From contig QEXY01000143.1 of assembly GCA_003130875.1 (NCBI GenBank), forward strand, positions 82,338-119,212: 36,875 bases of DNA, given 5' to 3'. The notes beneath the pieces are model-generated. The model was not told where the DNA came from and searched no databases. It saw only the letters and a program-made list of their open reading frames with translations. The DNA comes from Ardenticatenia bacterium. Lineage in GTDB: Bacteria; Chloroflexota; Anaerolineae; 4572-78; NAK82. Made by a program: the position numbers and the translations under genes. Numbering within the stretch: the stretch's first letter is position 1; each line of letters opens with the position of its first letter. Positions 26,047 through 35,522 of this stretch are shown here, piece by piece.

Positions 26047-26832
26047 ATGAGTCGCCATATCGCCTTCTATGAGCTGCGCGATGCGCTAGCTCAGCCGGGC
26101 TGTTCGCTGTGCCGTCTGGAAGCACGCGTGGCCGAGCGTTATCTGGATTTTCTCTTGTGGGAGCGAGTCAATGACCCCGACCTGCGGCAGAATCTGCGCC
26201 GGGCAAGAGGCTTCTGCCGCGAGCATGCCTGGATGCTGGTGCGACCGGGAGCTTCTTTGAGCATCGCGGTCATGCTGCACGATGTGCTACAAGATGTGCT
26301 CCAATCGCTCAACGGTGCGGTGATACAGCCGACACAGGAGACGCGCCGCCCATTGGAACGGCTGCGCACCACAATCGCACCAGCACCCCCACCCGCCGTG
26401 GCCGATATCGTCGCCGCGCTCGAACCTCAGGGTGAACAAATTTGCCCGGCGTGTGCGCAGTGTCGTGTGATGGAAGAAGTGTACCTGGATGTGTTGTTGG
26501 ATAGCCTGCCGGAGGCGGGAGGCTTGCTGGAAGCTTACCAATCCTCCGACGGCCTGTGTCTGCCCCATTTTCGCCGGGCGGTGCAACGTGTGCGCACCCA
26601 GCGTGTGTTGGATGTGCTGCTACACGCTCAGCGCACCGTGTGGGAACGACTCAGCCATCAGCTGGGAGAAGTGATCCGCAAGAATGATTATCGTTTTCAC
26701 GACGAACCATGGGGCGAGGAAGCGGATGCGTGGTTGCGCGTCATCGAAGCACTGGTCGGTGCAGCGCCCACTCAACTGGAAGTACCTGGACGTGCGCGAG
26801 GAGAGGATGGATATGAACGTACCGGAAGATGA
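26047..26832 (+). CDS. DUF6062-family protein, second copy
   Basis: A 261-aa paralogue of the preceding gene: MSRHIAFYELRDAL against MGRTMSFYDLRDAM, and the same first four ligands (Cys19, Cys22, Cys57, His60). The second set is Cys133, Cys136, Cys171, His174, again 34 residues between the inner Cys pair, with an extra Cys139. Near the end IRKNDYRFHDEPWGEE matches the sister protein. The open frame extends far upstream inside the first copy, but AGGAGG 7 nt before ATG 26047 and the alignment fix the start. The tail overlaps the next gene by 20 nt. A recent-looking tandem duplication; its job is unknown. Confidence 0.82.
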   Translation: MSRHIAFYELRDALAQPGCSLCRLEARVAERYLDFLLWERVNDPDLRQNLRRARGFCREHAWMLVRPGASLSIAVMLHDVLQDVLQSLNGAVIQPTQETRRPLERLRTTIAPAPPPAVADIVAALEPQGEQICPACAQCRVMEEVYLDVLLDSLPEAGGLLEAYQSSDGLCLPHFRRAVQRVRTQRVLDVLLHAQRTVWERLSHQLGEVIRKNDYRFHDEPWGEEADAWLRVIEALVGAAPTQLEVPGRARGEDGYERTGR

Positions 26833-27439
26833 GCCGGCAACGCCGAGCAGTGCCGACTTTGAACAGCGCTTCTTTGCTGGAGCTGAGATCGTTACCTTGC
26901 AGATTGAGGTTCTCAAGGAAACCTATGATGAAATGCTGAAAGTCATCCAGCGCAACGGATGGGAGCTTGAAGAAGGCCTGCGCATCCTCCTCACCTTGGG
27001 ATCAGGATATGCACAAGGGCGCTATCTCTTGCAGGCGGACACGGAGCAACAACATCGCCTGGCAGAGCGTCTGGCCGATCTCGAGTCGGTGGCTGCTGTC
27101 ATGAAGTTCCGCACCTACACGTTCATGCGCGATAATCAAGTGCTGGAAATGCGTTCCGCCGCGCTCCAGAACGCCGTGGTCGGACTGGAGGCGGTGGTGC
27201 AGCGTCTCCGCAGCGAGCGCGACGCATTATGTGCCGAGCTGGAAAAGTTGCGCGCGGAGGTGACACGATTGCAGCACAGTGCTGGCAACAGCGCAACACT
27301 TATGACCTCCGCATCCCCGCCGGAAGTGCCGGCTCCCCCCGGAAATAAGCTCCTTTATGTCCTTCACTTGCTCACCTGTGGGCTTCAGAGAGGAAACTCA
27401 GGATGCAGGAGGTCTGGATGGTGGAGAGCTAGGAGTTAG
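26813..27439 (+). CDS. Coiled-coil protein with anomalous C-terminal tail
   Basis: About 208 aa. No known family is recognised. A short acidic start is followed by a helical region (ETYDEMLKVIQRNGWELEEGLRILLTLG) and a long heptad-like coiled coil at about 75-160 rich in Glu, Leu and Arg. After about residue 180 the tail turns into a Cys/Gly/Arg/Trp-rich stretch that overlaps, in another frame, a dead transposase. The native C-terminus has therefore probably been lost or replaced. ATG 26813 gives a 6-nt spacing from GAGGAGAGG; ATG 26807 would abut it. The start overlaps the DUF6062 stop, so the three genes are co-translated. Confidence 0.6.
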   Translation: MNVPEDEPATPSSADFEQRFFAGAEIVTLQIEVLKETYDEMLKVIQRNGWELEEGLRILLTLGSGYAQGRYLLQADTEQQHRLAERLADLESVAAVMKFRTYTFMRDNQVLEMRSAALQNAVVGLEAVVQRLRSERDALCAELEKLRAEVTRLQHSAGNSATLMTSASPPEVPAPPGNKLLYVLHLLTCGLQRGNSGCRRSGWWRARS

Positions 27440-27772
27440 TCGCCTCTCTGGCGCAAGAATACGGCTGGCCGGCGGTGGGGTGGAGGGCGCGGCGACGCTG
27501 GCGGCGACGGATTGAGCATCCGGAATAGGCGCAGGTAGAAGAGACCTTCTGAATGGCAGGTGGTCATCTCCCGACCTTCGATGTGCAGAAGGCGCTGACA
27601 GTGGTGGCGTGATCGCTGGGAGATCGAAAATCGCGTCTTTTAGGTACAAGATATCCCATATGGCGAGCGTCGCGATTCTGCGCAGGCTATCGGTGTGGTA
27701 TCGAGCAGTTTGCGCACGATTGCGCTGAACCTAATACGTTATCTGAGGTTTCGGTTCATGCCCGACGGCTGA
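27415..27772 (+). pseudogene. ISAs1-like transposase remnant
   Basis: Broken coding traces match the C-terminal end of an ISAs1-type (H-repeat-like) DDE transposase. One frame reads VWMVES, stop, ELVASLAQEYGWPAVGWRARRR, the counterpart of the usual GRxExR and WPG segment. Another frame, from 27602, reads WWRDRWEIENRVF, stop (27641-27643), VQDIPYGERRDSAQ and SLRTIALNLIRYLRFR, ending at 27772. This is the family's HWxIEN and ALNLLR region, with the catalytic Glu in EIEN. There are at least two stops and one frameshift, and the N-terminal two-thirds is gone. Confidence 0.7.
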
Positions 27773-27853
27773 CAAGCGCTGGTGGCCCGATCGGATCAAG
27801 CTCTGAGCCTCGCTTTGTATCCGAGTGGAGGGAGCTTCCCCTGAGAACTGAAA

Positions 27854-27874
27854 AGCCCCAGCTTTTCTGGGGCT
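27854..27874. other. Strong GC hairpin upstream of yebC
   Basis: A perfect 8-bp inverted repeat AGCCCCAG/CTGGGGCT with a CTTTT loop. On the plus strand no T-run follows. On the minus strand a short TTTT follows, but no minus-strand gene points into it. It could be an old IS terminator or a leader structure of yebC. Confidence 0.4.
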
Positions 27875-27971
27875 GGGGTGGCAAAGAGGTGAGATTTGTG
27901 CTATCATAAAAACTGTGAGCGACTTTATATCTAAGGCGATACAGGTGATCCTATAGAGAGGAGAAGGTTTC

Positions 27972-28712
27972 ATGAGTGGGCACTCAAAGTGGAGCACGAT
28001 TAAGCGCAAGAAGAGCGCCGAGGATGCAAAGCGGGGCAAATTGTTTACACGCCTGGCACGTGATATTACCTTAGCAGCACGAAATGGTGGTGATCCGAAC
28101 GCCAATCCGGCGCTGCGCTTGGCCATTGAAAAGGCAAAAGCGGCCAATATGCCGAAGGAAAACATCGAACGCGCCATCAAACGCGGCACTGGTGAGCTGG
28201 AGGGCGGTGCACCCGAAGAAGTGATGTATGAAGGATATGCACCTCACGGGGTTGCACTGTTGATCAAGTGCCTCACAGACAATCGCAATCGCACCCTTGC
28301 AGAGATCCGTCGTGTGCTCAACCGAGGCGGTGGCAACCTAGCAGAGGCCGGAGCAGTTACCTGGATGTTTGAGAGCAAGGGGCTTATCACTATCGAGCGT
28401 GGAGGGCGCGATCCCGATGACCTCTTTATGATGGCCGTTGATGCGGGGGCAGAAGATGTAGATGTCAGCAGCGAGATTGTCGAAATCTATACGGAACCCG
28501 CTGATCTCCGCGTCGTGGCAGACGCTTTACAAAAACGAGGGATCAAGGTCGAAGAGGCTGAGCTTTCTATGGTGCCCAAAACGTTGGTCTCCCTCGATGA
28601 GAAGGAAACCTTGCAAGTTTTGCACTTGATCGAGCAGCTGGAAGAGCTGGAGGACGTGCAACAGATCTATTCCAATCTGGACGTGCCCGAGGAGATCCTT
28701 GCTACGGCGTGA
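27972..28712 (+). CDS. yebC: YebC/PmpR-family protein
   Basis: A 246-aa protein of the YebC/TACO1 family, which in different members acts as a transcriptional regulator or helps ribosomes through proline stretches. The start MSGHSKWSTIKRKKSAEDAKRG is diagnostic. ARNGGDPNANPALRLAIEKA, NMPKENIERAIKRGTG, YEGYAPHGVALL and NRTLAEIRRVLNRGGGNL follow in the family order. GAGGAG sits 10 nt before the ATG. It heads the classic yebC-ruvC-ruvA run, with 38 nt to ruvC. Confidence 0.96.
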   Translation: MSGHSKWSTIKRKKSAEDAKRGKLFTRLARDITLAARNGGDPNANPALRLAIEKAKAANMPKENIERAIKRGTGELEGGAPEEVMYEGYAPHGVALLIKCLTDNRNRTLAEIRRVLNRGGGNLAEAGAVTWMFESKGLITIERGGRDPDDLFMMAVDAGAEDVDVSSEIVEIYTEPADLRVVADALQKRGIKVEEAELSMVPKTLVSLDEKETLQVLHLIEQLEELEDVQQIYSNLDVPEEILATA

Positions 28713-28750
28713 TGATGCAGATTACCGTTTTATCTGTAGGACGCTAGTCA

Positions 28751-29257
28751 GTGCGTGTCCTCGGCATAGATCCAGGTACCGCGACGACCGGCTACGGTCT
28801 CGTGGAAGAACACGGGGATCGGATCGTCGCGCTGCGCTACGGAGTCATCACGACACCTGCCCGCTGGGAGCTGGTCCATCGTCTACAGGAGATCTATCGT
28901 CAATTGCGAGCGTTGTTAAGCGAGTGGCGGCCGGAAAGTGCGGCGGTGGAGGAGATTTTCTTCAGCAAAAATGCCCGTACCGCCCTGGCGGTGGGACAGG
29001 CCCGTGGCGTGGTGCTTTTGGCGCTGGCAGATGCGAACATCCCTGTCCATGAGTATAAGCCCTCCGAGGTGAAAGAGGCTGTCACCGGTTATGGGGCTGC
29101 TTCCAAAGGACAAATGCAACGGATGGTGCAACATTTGCTCGGCCTGGAACGAGTTCCCGGACCAGATGACGCGGCAGATGCTCTGGCTTTGGCGATCTGC
29201 GATCTCCATTTTTCTCGCTGGCGCGTTTTATCGGCGTATGGCAAGGACGATCTCTAG
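28751..29257 (+). CDS. ruvC: Crossover junction endodeoxyribonuclease RuvC
   Basis: A 168-aa Holliday-junction resolvase with an RNase H fold. The four catalytic acids are visible: Asp7 in GIDPGT, Glu67 in AAVEEIF, and Asp140 and Asp143 in PDDAADALALAI. FFSKNARTALAVGQARG and YKPSEVKEAVTGYG also match. It cuts symmetric strands of four-way junctions made by recombination, working with RuvA and RuvB. The start is GTG 28751, with TAGGA upstream. Its stop is 16 nt before ruvA; ruvB is not in this window. Confidence 0.96.
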   Translation: MRVLGIDPGTATTGYGLVEEHGDRIVALRYGVITTPARWELVHRLQEIYRQLRALLSEWRPESAAVEEIFFSKNARTALAVGQARGVVLLALADANIPVHEYKPSEVKEAVTGYGAASKGQMQRMVQHLLGLERVPGPDDAADALALAICDLHFSRWRVLSAYGKDDL

Positions 29258-29273
29258 CGTTTAGAGTGTTCGA

Positions 29274-29855
29274 ATGATCGGGCGCATTCGGGGAGAGGTT
29301 TTAGAGAAGCGGGAAGATGCTCTATTGTTAGATGTGAATGGCATCGGCTTCATTGTGCACGTGCCGGTCGATCTGCTGGACACAATTGACAATGGCTTTG
29401 TAACACTTTATACGTATCTTCAAGTGCGACAGGATGACCTCACCCTATATGGTTTTGCCGACCGAGAGTCATTGCAGCTGTTTCGCACATTGCTGAGCGT
29501 TCCGGGCATTGGACCTCGGGTAGCACTCTCGATCTTATCCCATGTGCCAGTCGAAATGTTGCGTCGAGCAGTGACGCGTGAGGAAATCGCGCTATTAGCG
29601 CGTGTGCCTGGAATCGGTCCTAAGAAAGCACGTCAGATCGTCTTTGCGCTTCGGGATAAGATTGGAGTAGAAGAGGGAGAAATTGTCGGCACACCCATCA
29701 CCGACGCGGATAGTGAAGTGATCGCAGCGCTCACTGCATTGGGATATTCCGCTGCGGAGGCCCATGCTGCGCTACGCGCACTGCCGCCAGAGGCGCGCGA
29801 TCAACCCGTGGAAGAACGGGTGCGCTTAGCGCTCAGCAGCTTAGCACGATTGTAG
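29274..29855 (+). CDS. ruvA: Holliday junction branch migration protein RuvA
   Basis: A 193-aa junction-binding subunit that loads the RuvB motor. The start MIGRIRGEVLEKREDALLLD and GIGFIVHVP are typical of domain I. The two helix-hairpin-helix motifs are LLSVPGIGPRVALSIL near 77-91 and LARVPGIGPKKARQIV near 112-127. The C-terminal RuvB-binding domain (EVIAALTALGYSAAEA) is present and the length is normal. Its last base directly abuts the last base of the convergent mnmE gene, so no intergenic terminator is possible between them. Confidence 0.96.
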   Translation: MIGRIRGEVLEKREDALLLDVNGIGFIVHVPVDLLDTIDNGFVTLYTYLQVRQDDLTLYGFADRESLQLFRTLLSVPGIGPRVALSILSHVPVEMLRRAVTREEIALLARVPGIGPKKARQIVFALRDKIGVEEGEIVGTPITDADSEVIAALTALGYSAAEAHAALRALPPEARDQPVEERVRLALSSLARL

Positions 29856-31247
29856 CTACTTTCCAATGCAGAACTGGCTGAAGATCGTCTCCAGCAAGTC
29901 TGCGGTGGCAGTCTCACCTGTTATCTCCCCCAGGGCATCTACCGCCTCGCGCACATCGATGGCCACCAAATCCGCGCTCAATCCTTTGCGATGTCCTTCG
30001 ATGGCTGCCAGTACATGCTCACGTGCCTGTGACAGTGCAGCTTTATGGCGCGCATTGCTGACCAGGGGCATGTCAGAAGTGAACACATGACCCCCCAAAA
30101 CTTTTTCGAGGATTGCAGCCTCCAGCTCCGCTATTCCATCTCCGGTTAGCGCCGAAATGCGTATATGGGGCGCCGATGGCAAAATGGATAGCACCGCATT
30201 TGTCTCGGCCTGGGCAGGCAGGTCACTCTTGTTGATCACTACCAGGGCAGGTCGCTCGCCGATGAGCGCGGCGATTTCGAAATCGGCCGCTTCCAGGGGG
30301 CAACTCCCATCCAGGACCAGCAGTGCCAAGTCGGCTTGACGCAGTGCGGCGCGGCTGCGCTCCACTCCGATACGTTCTACTTCGTCCTGAGGATGGGCAC
30401 GGATGCCGGCGGTGTCCACCAAAACCAGGGGTACGCCTTGGAGATTGATGGTTTCCTCCAGCGTGTCGCGCGTGGTGCCTGGAATGGGGGTCACGATCGC
30501 GCGGTCGCCGCGTAGCAACGCGTTGAGCAGCGAACTCTTGCCCACATTAGGACGGCCGACAATGGCTGTGCGCACTCCGTGCCGATAAATCATACCGTAG
30601 TCCGCGGCAGCTAGCAGCTCGGCCAGCGCATCCGCCACCGCGCCCAAGGGGGTGATCACATCTTGAGGTGGGATCTCATCTTCGACAAAGTCGATGCTGG
30701 CCTCCAGATAAGCCAGGACATTCAGCAATTGGGCTCGCGTCAGCCGCACACGTGCCGATAGCTGCCCCCCTAGCTGGGCGACTGCCATGCGCAATGCTGC
30801 CTCGGTGCGTGCCTGGACAATATCACGCACGGCCTCGGCTTGGGCAAGGTCAATGCGGCCGTTTAGAAATGCGCGCAAGGTCATTTCGCCAGGTTCGGCC
30901 AGACGTGCTCCATAGGTCAAGGCTAGCTCCAGAATGCGACGCACCGGCAGGATGCCACCATGAGATTGGATTTCGACGACGTCTTGTCGGGTGTAGCTGT
31001 GTGGAGCGGGCATCACCACCACTAACACTTCGTCCACGATGTTGCCGTCGCGCGGATCACGAATATATCCCCAATGCAGCTGACGTGGCCGAAAACTGAA
31101 TGGAGCGGTGGATCGGGTGGGGGGTGAGAAAAGGGTGTGGAGGATCTCCACAGCGGCTGGGCCGCTTATCTTCACAATGCCAATGCCACCTTCACCGAGA
31201 GGGGTAGCGATGGCTGCAATCGTGTCGTCGAGGTTGAGGACACCCAT
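29856..31247 (-). CDS. mnmE: tRNA uridine-5-carboxymethylaminomethyl modification GTPase MnmE (TrmE)
   Basis: A 463-aa GTPase that partners MnmG in modifying wobble U34 of tRNAs. The N-terminal folate-binding domain starts LDDTIAAIATPLGEGGIGIV and holds VVVMPAPHSYTRQDVVEIQSHGG. The G domain sits inside the helical domain, with G1 GRPNVGKS at 231-238, the TTRD segment near 258-261, G3 DTAG at 278-281 and NKSD near 340. The C-terminus ends FCIGK, the invariant Cys motif. It starts 2 nt after the LysM-protein stop, so it is probably read from the kinase-LysM transcript. Its stop directly abuts that of ruvA. Confidence 0.96.
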   Translation of the reverse strand: MGVLNLDDTIAAIATPLGEGGIGIVKISGPAAVEILHTLFSPPTRSTAPFSFRPRQLHWGYIRDPRDGNIVDEVLVVVMPAPHSYTRQDVVEIQSHGGILPVRRILELALTYGARLAEPGEMTLRAFLNGRIDLAQAEAVRDIVQARTEAALRMAVAQLGGQLSARVRLTRAQLLNVLAYLEASIDFVEDEIPPQDVITPLGAVADALAELLAAADYGMIYRHGVRTAIVGRPNVGKSSLLNALLRGDRAIVTPIPGTTRDTLEETINLQGVPLVLVDTAGIRAHPQDEVERIGVERSRAALRQADLALLVLDGSCPLEAADFEIAALIGERPALVVINKSDLPAQAETNAVLSILPSAPHIRISALTGDGIAELEAAILEKVLGGHVFTSDMPLVSNARHKAALSQAREHVLAAIEGHRKGLSADLVAIDVREAVDALGEITGETATADLLETIFSQFCIGK

Positions 31248-31249
31248 CG

Positions 31250-32401
31250 CTACTTGACAAAGACAGGTCCAATCGGCTCGCCCGGCGGCGGTGTGTTAGG
31301 CACTGGTACAGGATCGGGTGGCGGAGGCACCGGCTGAGGGACGCTGGGTGGCGCTGGTGGTACGTAGGGGACGGGGGGGTGCGGCGGTGCATGGTTATCC
31401 GGAGGAGGTGCCGGAACGAAAATGACAGGCGGTGCCGATGTGATACGTGGCGCGGGCACGGGTGGCATCGGTATTGGTCCGACTGTGATCGCCGGCGCCG
31501 GGGTCGGATAAGTTGTGACCACCGGCGCAGGTGTGGGGGGTGGCAACATCGATGTTGGATAGACTGGAGGCAGGGGTGTTGGCCACGGTGCCCATGTAGG
31601 GGGCGGCGCAGGGAACACAGGTGTCGCCCTGGGCGCTGGTGGGTGAATCGGCGGTAACCATGGGGTTGCTGGGGCCGGGACTCCGATCAAAGGTGGTGAC
31701 GAGAATGGTGTCGCCGTCATGGTCGGGGTTGCGGTTCTGGTAGGGAGTGCACGGGGCAAAAGCAAGGTTACGCCTGGCTTGATCGAATCGGGGTCGAGCA
31801 GACAATTCGCCTGTAACAACGTGGCAACGGTGGTGCCCGCTTCCTGTGCCAACGAAAAGAGGTCATCACCCTCCTGGACCACGTAAGCCACCCAAGTTGA
31901 ACGGTCTCCCCAGCTGGGCGGCGCTGTGCCACACGGTATCGAGGTCAGAGATGGTGTGGGCGTGGAACTGGCCGTGCTTGTTGCAGTGGGTGTCAGCGAA
32001 GGAGTCATTGTGGCCGTCGGTGTCGGTGAAGGGGTGTTTGTAGGGCTCGGCGTAGGCGAGTAGGTTGGCATGGCGGTCGCTGTGGGCGAGAATGTCGGTG
32101 TTGCTGTCCATGTAGGGATAGGCGTAGGACTTCGCAGCACTGTGGTGGCTGTCACCGCGCTTGTTGGGTGGGGAGTGGCTGTGGGAACAACGGATGGCGC
32201 AATTGCCTCGGGGGATGATATGCGCATCGCTCGCTGTCCGACTTCAATGTCCTGCACGCTTAGTGATGTCGCCCCGACATATACCATGATGAGGATTGCC
32301 ACAGCGGCCAGACCAATGGCGACGTAGCGCCAATCAATTTCCCGAAAATCGGAATTTAGTGACAGATCAGGTCGTTGGATGATGGGTGGTTCTTCGTACA
32401 C
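31250..32401 (-). CDS. Membrane-anchored LysM protein with Pro/Thr-rich regions
   Basis: A 383-aa protein with a short cytoplasmic N-terminus, one membrane helix (about 26-44), then an extracellular part of very low complexity. A Thr/Pro/Ser linker runs from about 73 to 152. One LysM domain lies at about 173-216 ([20 protein letters not shown] and [11 protein letters not shown]), predicting binding to peptidoglycan or similar glycans. A Pro-rich tail of about 165 residues ends the chain. The start is GTG 32401 with GGGGAAG some 11 nt upstream. It lies 65 nt after the sensor-kinase gene and 2 nt before mnmE. Function is unknown, perhaps a wall-anchored spacer. Confidence 0.8.
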   Translation of the reverse strand: MYEEPPIIQRPDLSLNSDFREIDWRYVAIGLAAVAILIMVYVGATSLSVQDIEVGQRAMRISSPEAIAPSVVPTATPHPTSAVTATTVLRSPTPIPTWTATPTFSPTATAMPTYSPTPSPTNTPSPTPTATMTPSLTPTATSTASSTPTPSLTSIPCGTAPPSWGDRSTWVAYVVQEGDDLFSLAQEAGTTVATLLQANCLLDPDSIKPGVTLLLPRALPTRTATPTMTATPFSSPPLIGVPAPATPWLPPIHPPAPRATPVFPAPPPTWAPWPTPLPPVYPTSMLPPPTPAPVVTTYPTPAPAITVGPIPMPPVPAPRITSAPPVIFVPAPPPDNHAPPHPPVPYVPPAPPSVPQPVPPPPDPVPVPNTPPPGEPIGPVFVK

Positions 32402-32466
32402 AGGTTGTTTCTTCCCCTGTTCCCGTCATGGTGTTTGTGCTGTTGTCTTGGTACCCCAAAGTCCAG

Positions 32467-35226
32467 CTATTCCTGGCACTCTGTGCCGAAATCAAGTGGC
32501 GGCACGTCCATTTCCATCCAAGGGTCGTCGTATGTTTCGGTGATGGGTAACAAGAAGCTAAAGGTGGAGCCAGCACCCATTTCGCTTTCCACCCAGATGC
32601 GTCCTCCGTGGGCTTCCACAAGTGCCTTTGCAACGGCCAATCCAACACCTGTTTCACCCAAGCCGTTGATCAACGCTTTATCGGCATGATAAAAACGCTC
32701 AAACACATGCCCCCGATCACGTGGTGCGATGCCTCCCCCCGAGTCGCGCACGGAAACCTTCACATAGCGAATTGGAGATGTCTTCTCAGATTCACTCTCT
32801 TGATATAGAGAAGTGGAAATCTGAATCGTGGATCCTGCAGGGGAGCATTTGATCGCGTTTCCGAGCAAATTGGCAACAATCTGTCGTACTCGATCGGGGT
32901 CTGCTTCGATCGAGGGGGGGTGTTCCATCAGGTCGAGTGCGAGGGTGATCTCTTTATCTTCTAGCTGGGCACGCGAGGTGATCACCGTGTCCTCGACAAT
33001 CTTATTGATGTCCACCACGGTGCGATGGAGCTCCAACTGGCCGGCGTCGATCACTGTGACGCTGATCAGGTCGTTTAATAAACCGTTAAGACGTTCCACA
33101 TTCGCTTTGATGCGCTGCAGAAACTTGCGCTGCATTTCGCCCAAAGCCCCTACCGACTCGCTCAGAAGCAGATCGGTATATCCAATGATAGAGGTCATGG
33201 GAGTGCGCAGCTCTTGGGAGAGCGAGGCGACGAGTTGATCGCGTGCTTGCTGACTTTCTGTCTCAACCGTGACGTCATACAGGATCACGGCACAGCCTTT
33301 TTCACGCCTGCCAATCGCGTCTCCTGCCACATCCGTCATCGTGCTGAATGTGGCGCGCAGTACACGGTTACCTGTTTCTAGAATGGTTGCGACGGTTGAA
33401 TAGGGATTCCGTTCCAATTCCTTGAGAGCCTTATGCCATCGCTCATCCTTAACAACCGCAGTGATAGGGCGATTTAACATCTCTCTGGACGGCAAATTAA
33501 GCATCTGGGCCGCTATACGGTTGACCCGACTGACATTTCCTGTGCCATCGGTGATGATGACACCACAGTTCAGGTCTTCAAGGATGTTCTCAAATCTGCG
33601 GTCAGAGGTGCTCAGTTCATGCTGAAGTTCGCGCAGCTGCTCTTGAAGCGCATCGCGTTCTGCAAGACTCCTTTTGACCTCTTCTTGCAAGCTTAATACC
33701 CGACTGTGGGCTGCCTCTTCTATTTTTTGACGGGCACGTCTGGCAACCTGCTCTTGCTCGTAAAGCTTTTGGGCGAGCGCTGCCACTTCTTCTTGGCTCT
33801 TTTTCAGGGCCACTTCCAATTCGGCCCGTTTTTGACTTGCCTGTGTTTCCTGATCGCGCAGTGTCCTGGTTAGCTGTTGCAATTTGGCCTGAAGTGCCTG
33901 ATGGATGCGCGCGTTCTGGATTGCGATGGAGAGATGATGACCTAGTAAGGCAACAGTTTGCCTATCGGCAGCATCAAAGGGCAGATGGCTGATCCCATTT
34001 GCCAGGATCAACACACCTAGCGCCACTTTGTGCTGCCCCAGTGGTTGGATCAGGATTGGGGCGCGATCTTGGTCGCCCAAAAGGGGCATAAGAGTGGCGG
34101 AGGCATCATCGGTCTCGTCCAGCACTACCTGACACATAGTGTGCAGAGCACTCTCGATTGCCGGATACACCGAAGCGATAAAGCTGATGGGCTCGTGCTG
34201 ATTGGTGGGTCGCAAAGCACGATGCAAAGCCACTATGCGCAGCTGACCGGGATGCTGCTCATCCGCAAGTGCGATGGCACACAGGTCGGAATTCATCACC
34301 TCAGCGATGCTCTTACTGGCTTGCTGGACAACTGCTTGGACGTCGAGCGGACCGTTGAGGCGGAGCGTGACACTCAATAGGTTGAGCAGCTCGGCCACTT
34401 GGGTGGGTGCAGTACGTTTCAATTCAGACAGCCTGGCGCCAGGGGGCATGACAGAGGGGAGAGCGGTCATACGTGCCATAATGCCGCTGTACAGAGCGGC
34501 GACAAGCAGCGGATAACTGATGAGCTGGCTCAAGCGCACCCAAAGCGGTAAATTGTTAGGTGGGGCATAAGGGGGTACCAAACCACCCAATGTCACCCAA
34601 TGCAGCAAATAACCGGCCAGGAGAACAAGAAAAGCCACCCAGGCTAAGCTGCGCGTTTCGGTCTGACCTTGTTTCTCGAGCGGTCTTGCAACACGTCGCC
34701 CTTGAGGGAGCAAGAGCCCGATCAGTGCTATCATACTTATGAGTATCTGCCACAGAGACCATCCGCTTGCCACGTTGATCGTGTTGTAATCCGAGGCAGG
34801 CAGAGGAAAGTAGGGCATGGAGAATGCGCTCATACCTGCGTAGAGAAGACAACCGAGGCCGTTGATTCCCAGCCAAATCGCGCTCGAGAGTCTACTCTGA
34901 CGTAGGAGAGGCACAAAAGCCCATGCGAGCAGTGCTAGGCTGCCTAGATCAGCGATTCGTTCCGCCGGTAGCGACCAGGGCACAGGATCTGCTGGGGAGA
35001 TGCGGGAAAGTGTTCCGGGTAGTAAGGCTTGGGCGATGCGCAAGGCGATGACGCTGGCCCAAGCGATAGTATAAGCGCGCATAGCACCGGCCCAAGTGGA
35101 GGGCTTATCGCGTATGCGCTGATAATGGCTGAGCGCTACGAGAAAGCCAGCAACGCCGATCAGCAATACAATGCTGTGATAGGCATAGGATTGTGTGCTC
35201 AGAAGACTTGCGATATCAGCGGGCAT
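32467..35226 (-). CDS. Multidomain sensor histidine-kinase-like protein lacking the phospho-accepting His
   Basis: A 919-aa membrane protein. The N-terminal 255 residues hold about seven hydrophobic helices. A GAF-like domain (about 280-440) follows, then a coiled coil with many Glu, Gln and Lys (about 440-545), a PAS domain (about 550-655), a HisKA-like dimerisation region (about 660-730) and an HATPase_c domain (about 780-900). The ATPase boxes look intact: N-box [12 protein letters not shown]1 [11 protein letters not shown]-box VFERFYHAD and G2 [11 protein letters not shown]. The H-box reads [10 protein letters not shown]: Gln671 (codon CAA at 33214-33216) stands where His is expected. It may be a pseudokinase or act through another route. 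No cognate response regulator is adjacent. Confidence 0.9.
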   Translation of the reverse strand: MPADIASLLSTQSYAYHSIVLLIGVAGFLVALSHYQRIRDKPSTWAGAMRAYTIAWASVIALRIAQALLPGTLSRISPADPVPWSLPAERIADLGSLALLAWAFVPLLRQSRLSSAIWLGINGLGCLLYAGMSAFSMPYFPLPASDYNTINVASGWSLWQILISMIALIGLLLPQGRRVARPLEKQGQTETRSLAWVAFLVLLAGYLLHWVTLGGLVPPYAPPNNLPLWVRLSQLISYPLLVAALYSGIMARMTALPSVMPPGARLSELKRTAPTQVAELLNLLSVTLRLNGPLDVQAVVQQASKSIAEVMNSDLCAIALADEQHPGQLRIVALHRALRPTNQHEPISFIASVYPAIESALHTMCQVVLDETDDASATLMPLLGDQDRAPILIQPLGQHKVALGVLILANGISHLPFDAADRQTVALLGHHLSIAIQNARIHQALQAKLQQLTRTLRDQETQASQKRAELEVALKKSQEEVAALAQKLYEQEQVARRARQKIEEAAHSRVLSLQEEVKRSLAERDALQEQLRELQHELSTSDRRFENILEDLNCGVIITDGTGNVSRVNRIAAQMLNLPSREMLNRPITAVVKDERWHKALKELERNPYSTVATILETGNRVLRATFSTMTDVAGDAIGRREKGCAVILYDVTVETESQQARDQLVASLSQELRTPMTSIIGYTDLLLSESVGALGEMQRKFLQRIKANVERLNGLLNDLISVTVIDAGQLELHRTVVDINKIVEDTVITSRAQLEDKEITLALDLMEHPPSIEADPDRVRQIVANLLGNAIKCSPAGSTIQISTSLYQESESEKTSPIRYVKVSVRDSGGGIAPRDRGHVFERFYHADKALINGLGETGVGLAVAKALVEAHGGRIWVESEMGAGSTFSFLLPITETYDDPWMEMDVPPLDFGTECQE

Positions 35227-35290
35227 ATCGACTCACTGTGGAATGAGAACTCATTTGAGCACAGGAAACGGAAATCCATGCACTATTGAG

Positions 35291-35319
35291 ATTATAGCAC
35301 AAGGTAGGAAGCGCGGCAA
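35291..35319 (-). promoter_or_regulatory. Promoter for the sensor-kinase gene
   Basis: On the minus strand, TTGCCG (35314-35319), 17 bp, then a perfect TATAAT (35291-35296). It lies about 65 bp before the ATG at 35226 and diverges from the rRNA promoters. Confidence 0.6.
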
Positions 35320-35450
35320 TCGGGGATACCTTGTAAACATAAATCCCGATTTGTCCATTGTGGCTGACTCTTCGTCTGGTGGGATGTAGGTACGGCAGGG
35401 TTGCTATTGTTTACATAAGTAATTCGTCGCAAAATTGGTCGCAAAAGGTC

Positions 35451-35479
35451 TTGACAAACGAAAAAAAATGTGGTAGATT
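35451..35479 (+). promoter_or_regulatory. Upstream rRNA promoter candidate (P1)
   Basis: A perfect TTGACA (35451-35456), 17 bp including a run of eight or more A, then TAGATT (35474-35479). It points toward the 16S gene but lies upstream of the inserted MITE, so its transcript would cross the element. Confidence 0.5.
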
Positions 35480-35522
35480 AGCATACGCTGTCATGCGCTG
35501 CAGGTATTTGACAAATGAGAAA

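Noticed and set aside
27854-27874. Plus-strand intrinsic terminator before yebC
   Set aside because: The hairpin is good but no T-run follows on the plus strand; kept only as an unassigned hairpin.
27731-28189. Minus-strand open frame across the yebC start
   Set aside because: It is a shadow of yebC with no family features.
31250-32400. Plus-strand open frames rich in Gly/Arg/Val opposite the LysM gene
   Set aside because: They are complements of Pro/Thr low-complexity repeats and have no start signals.
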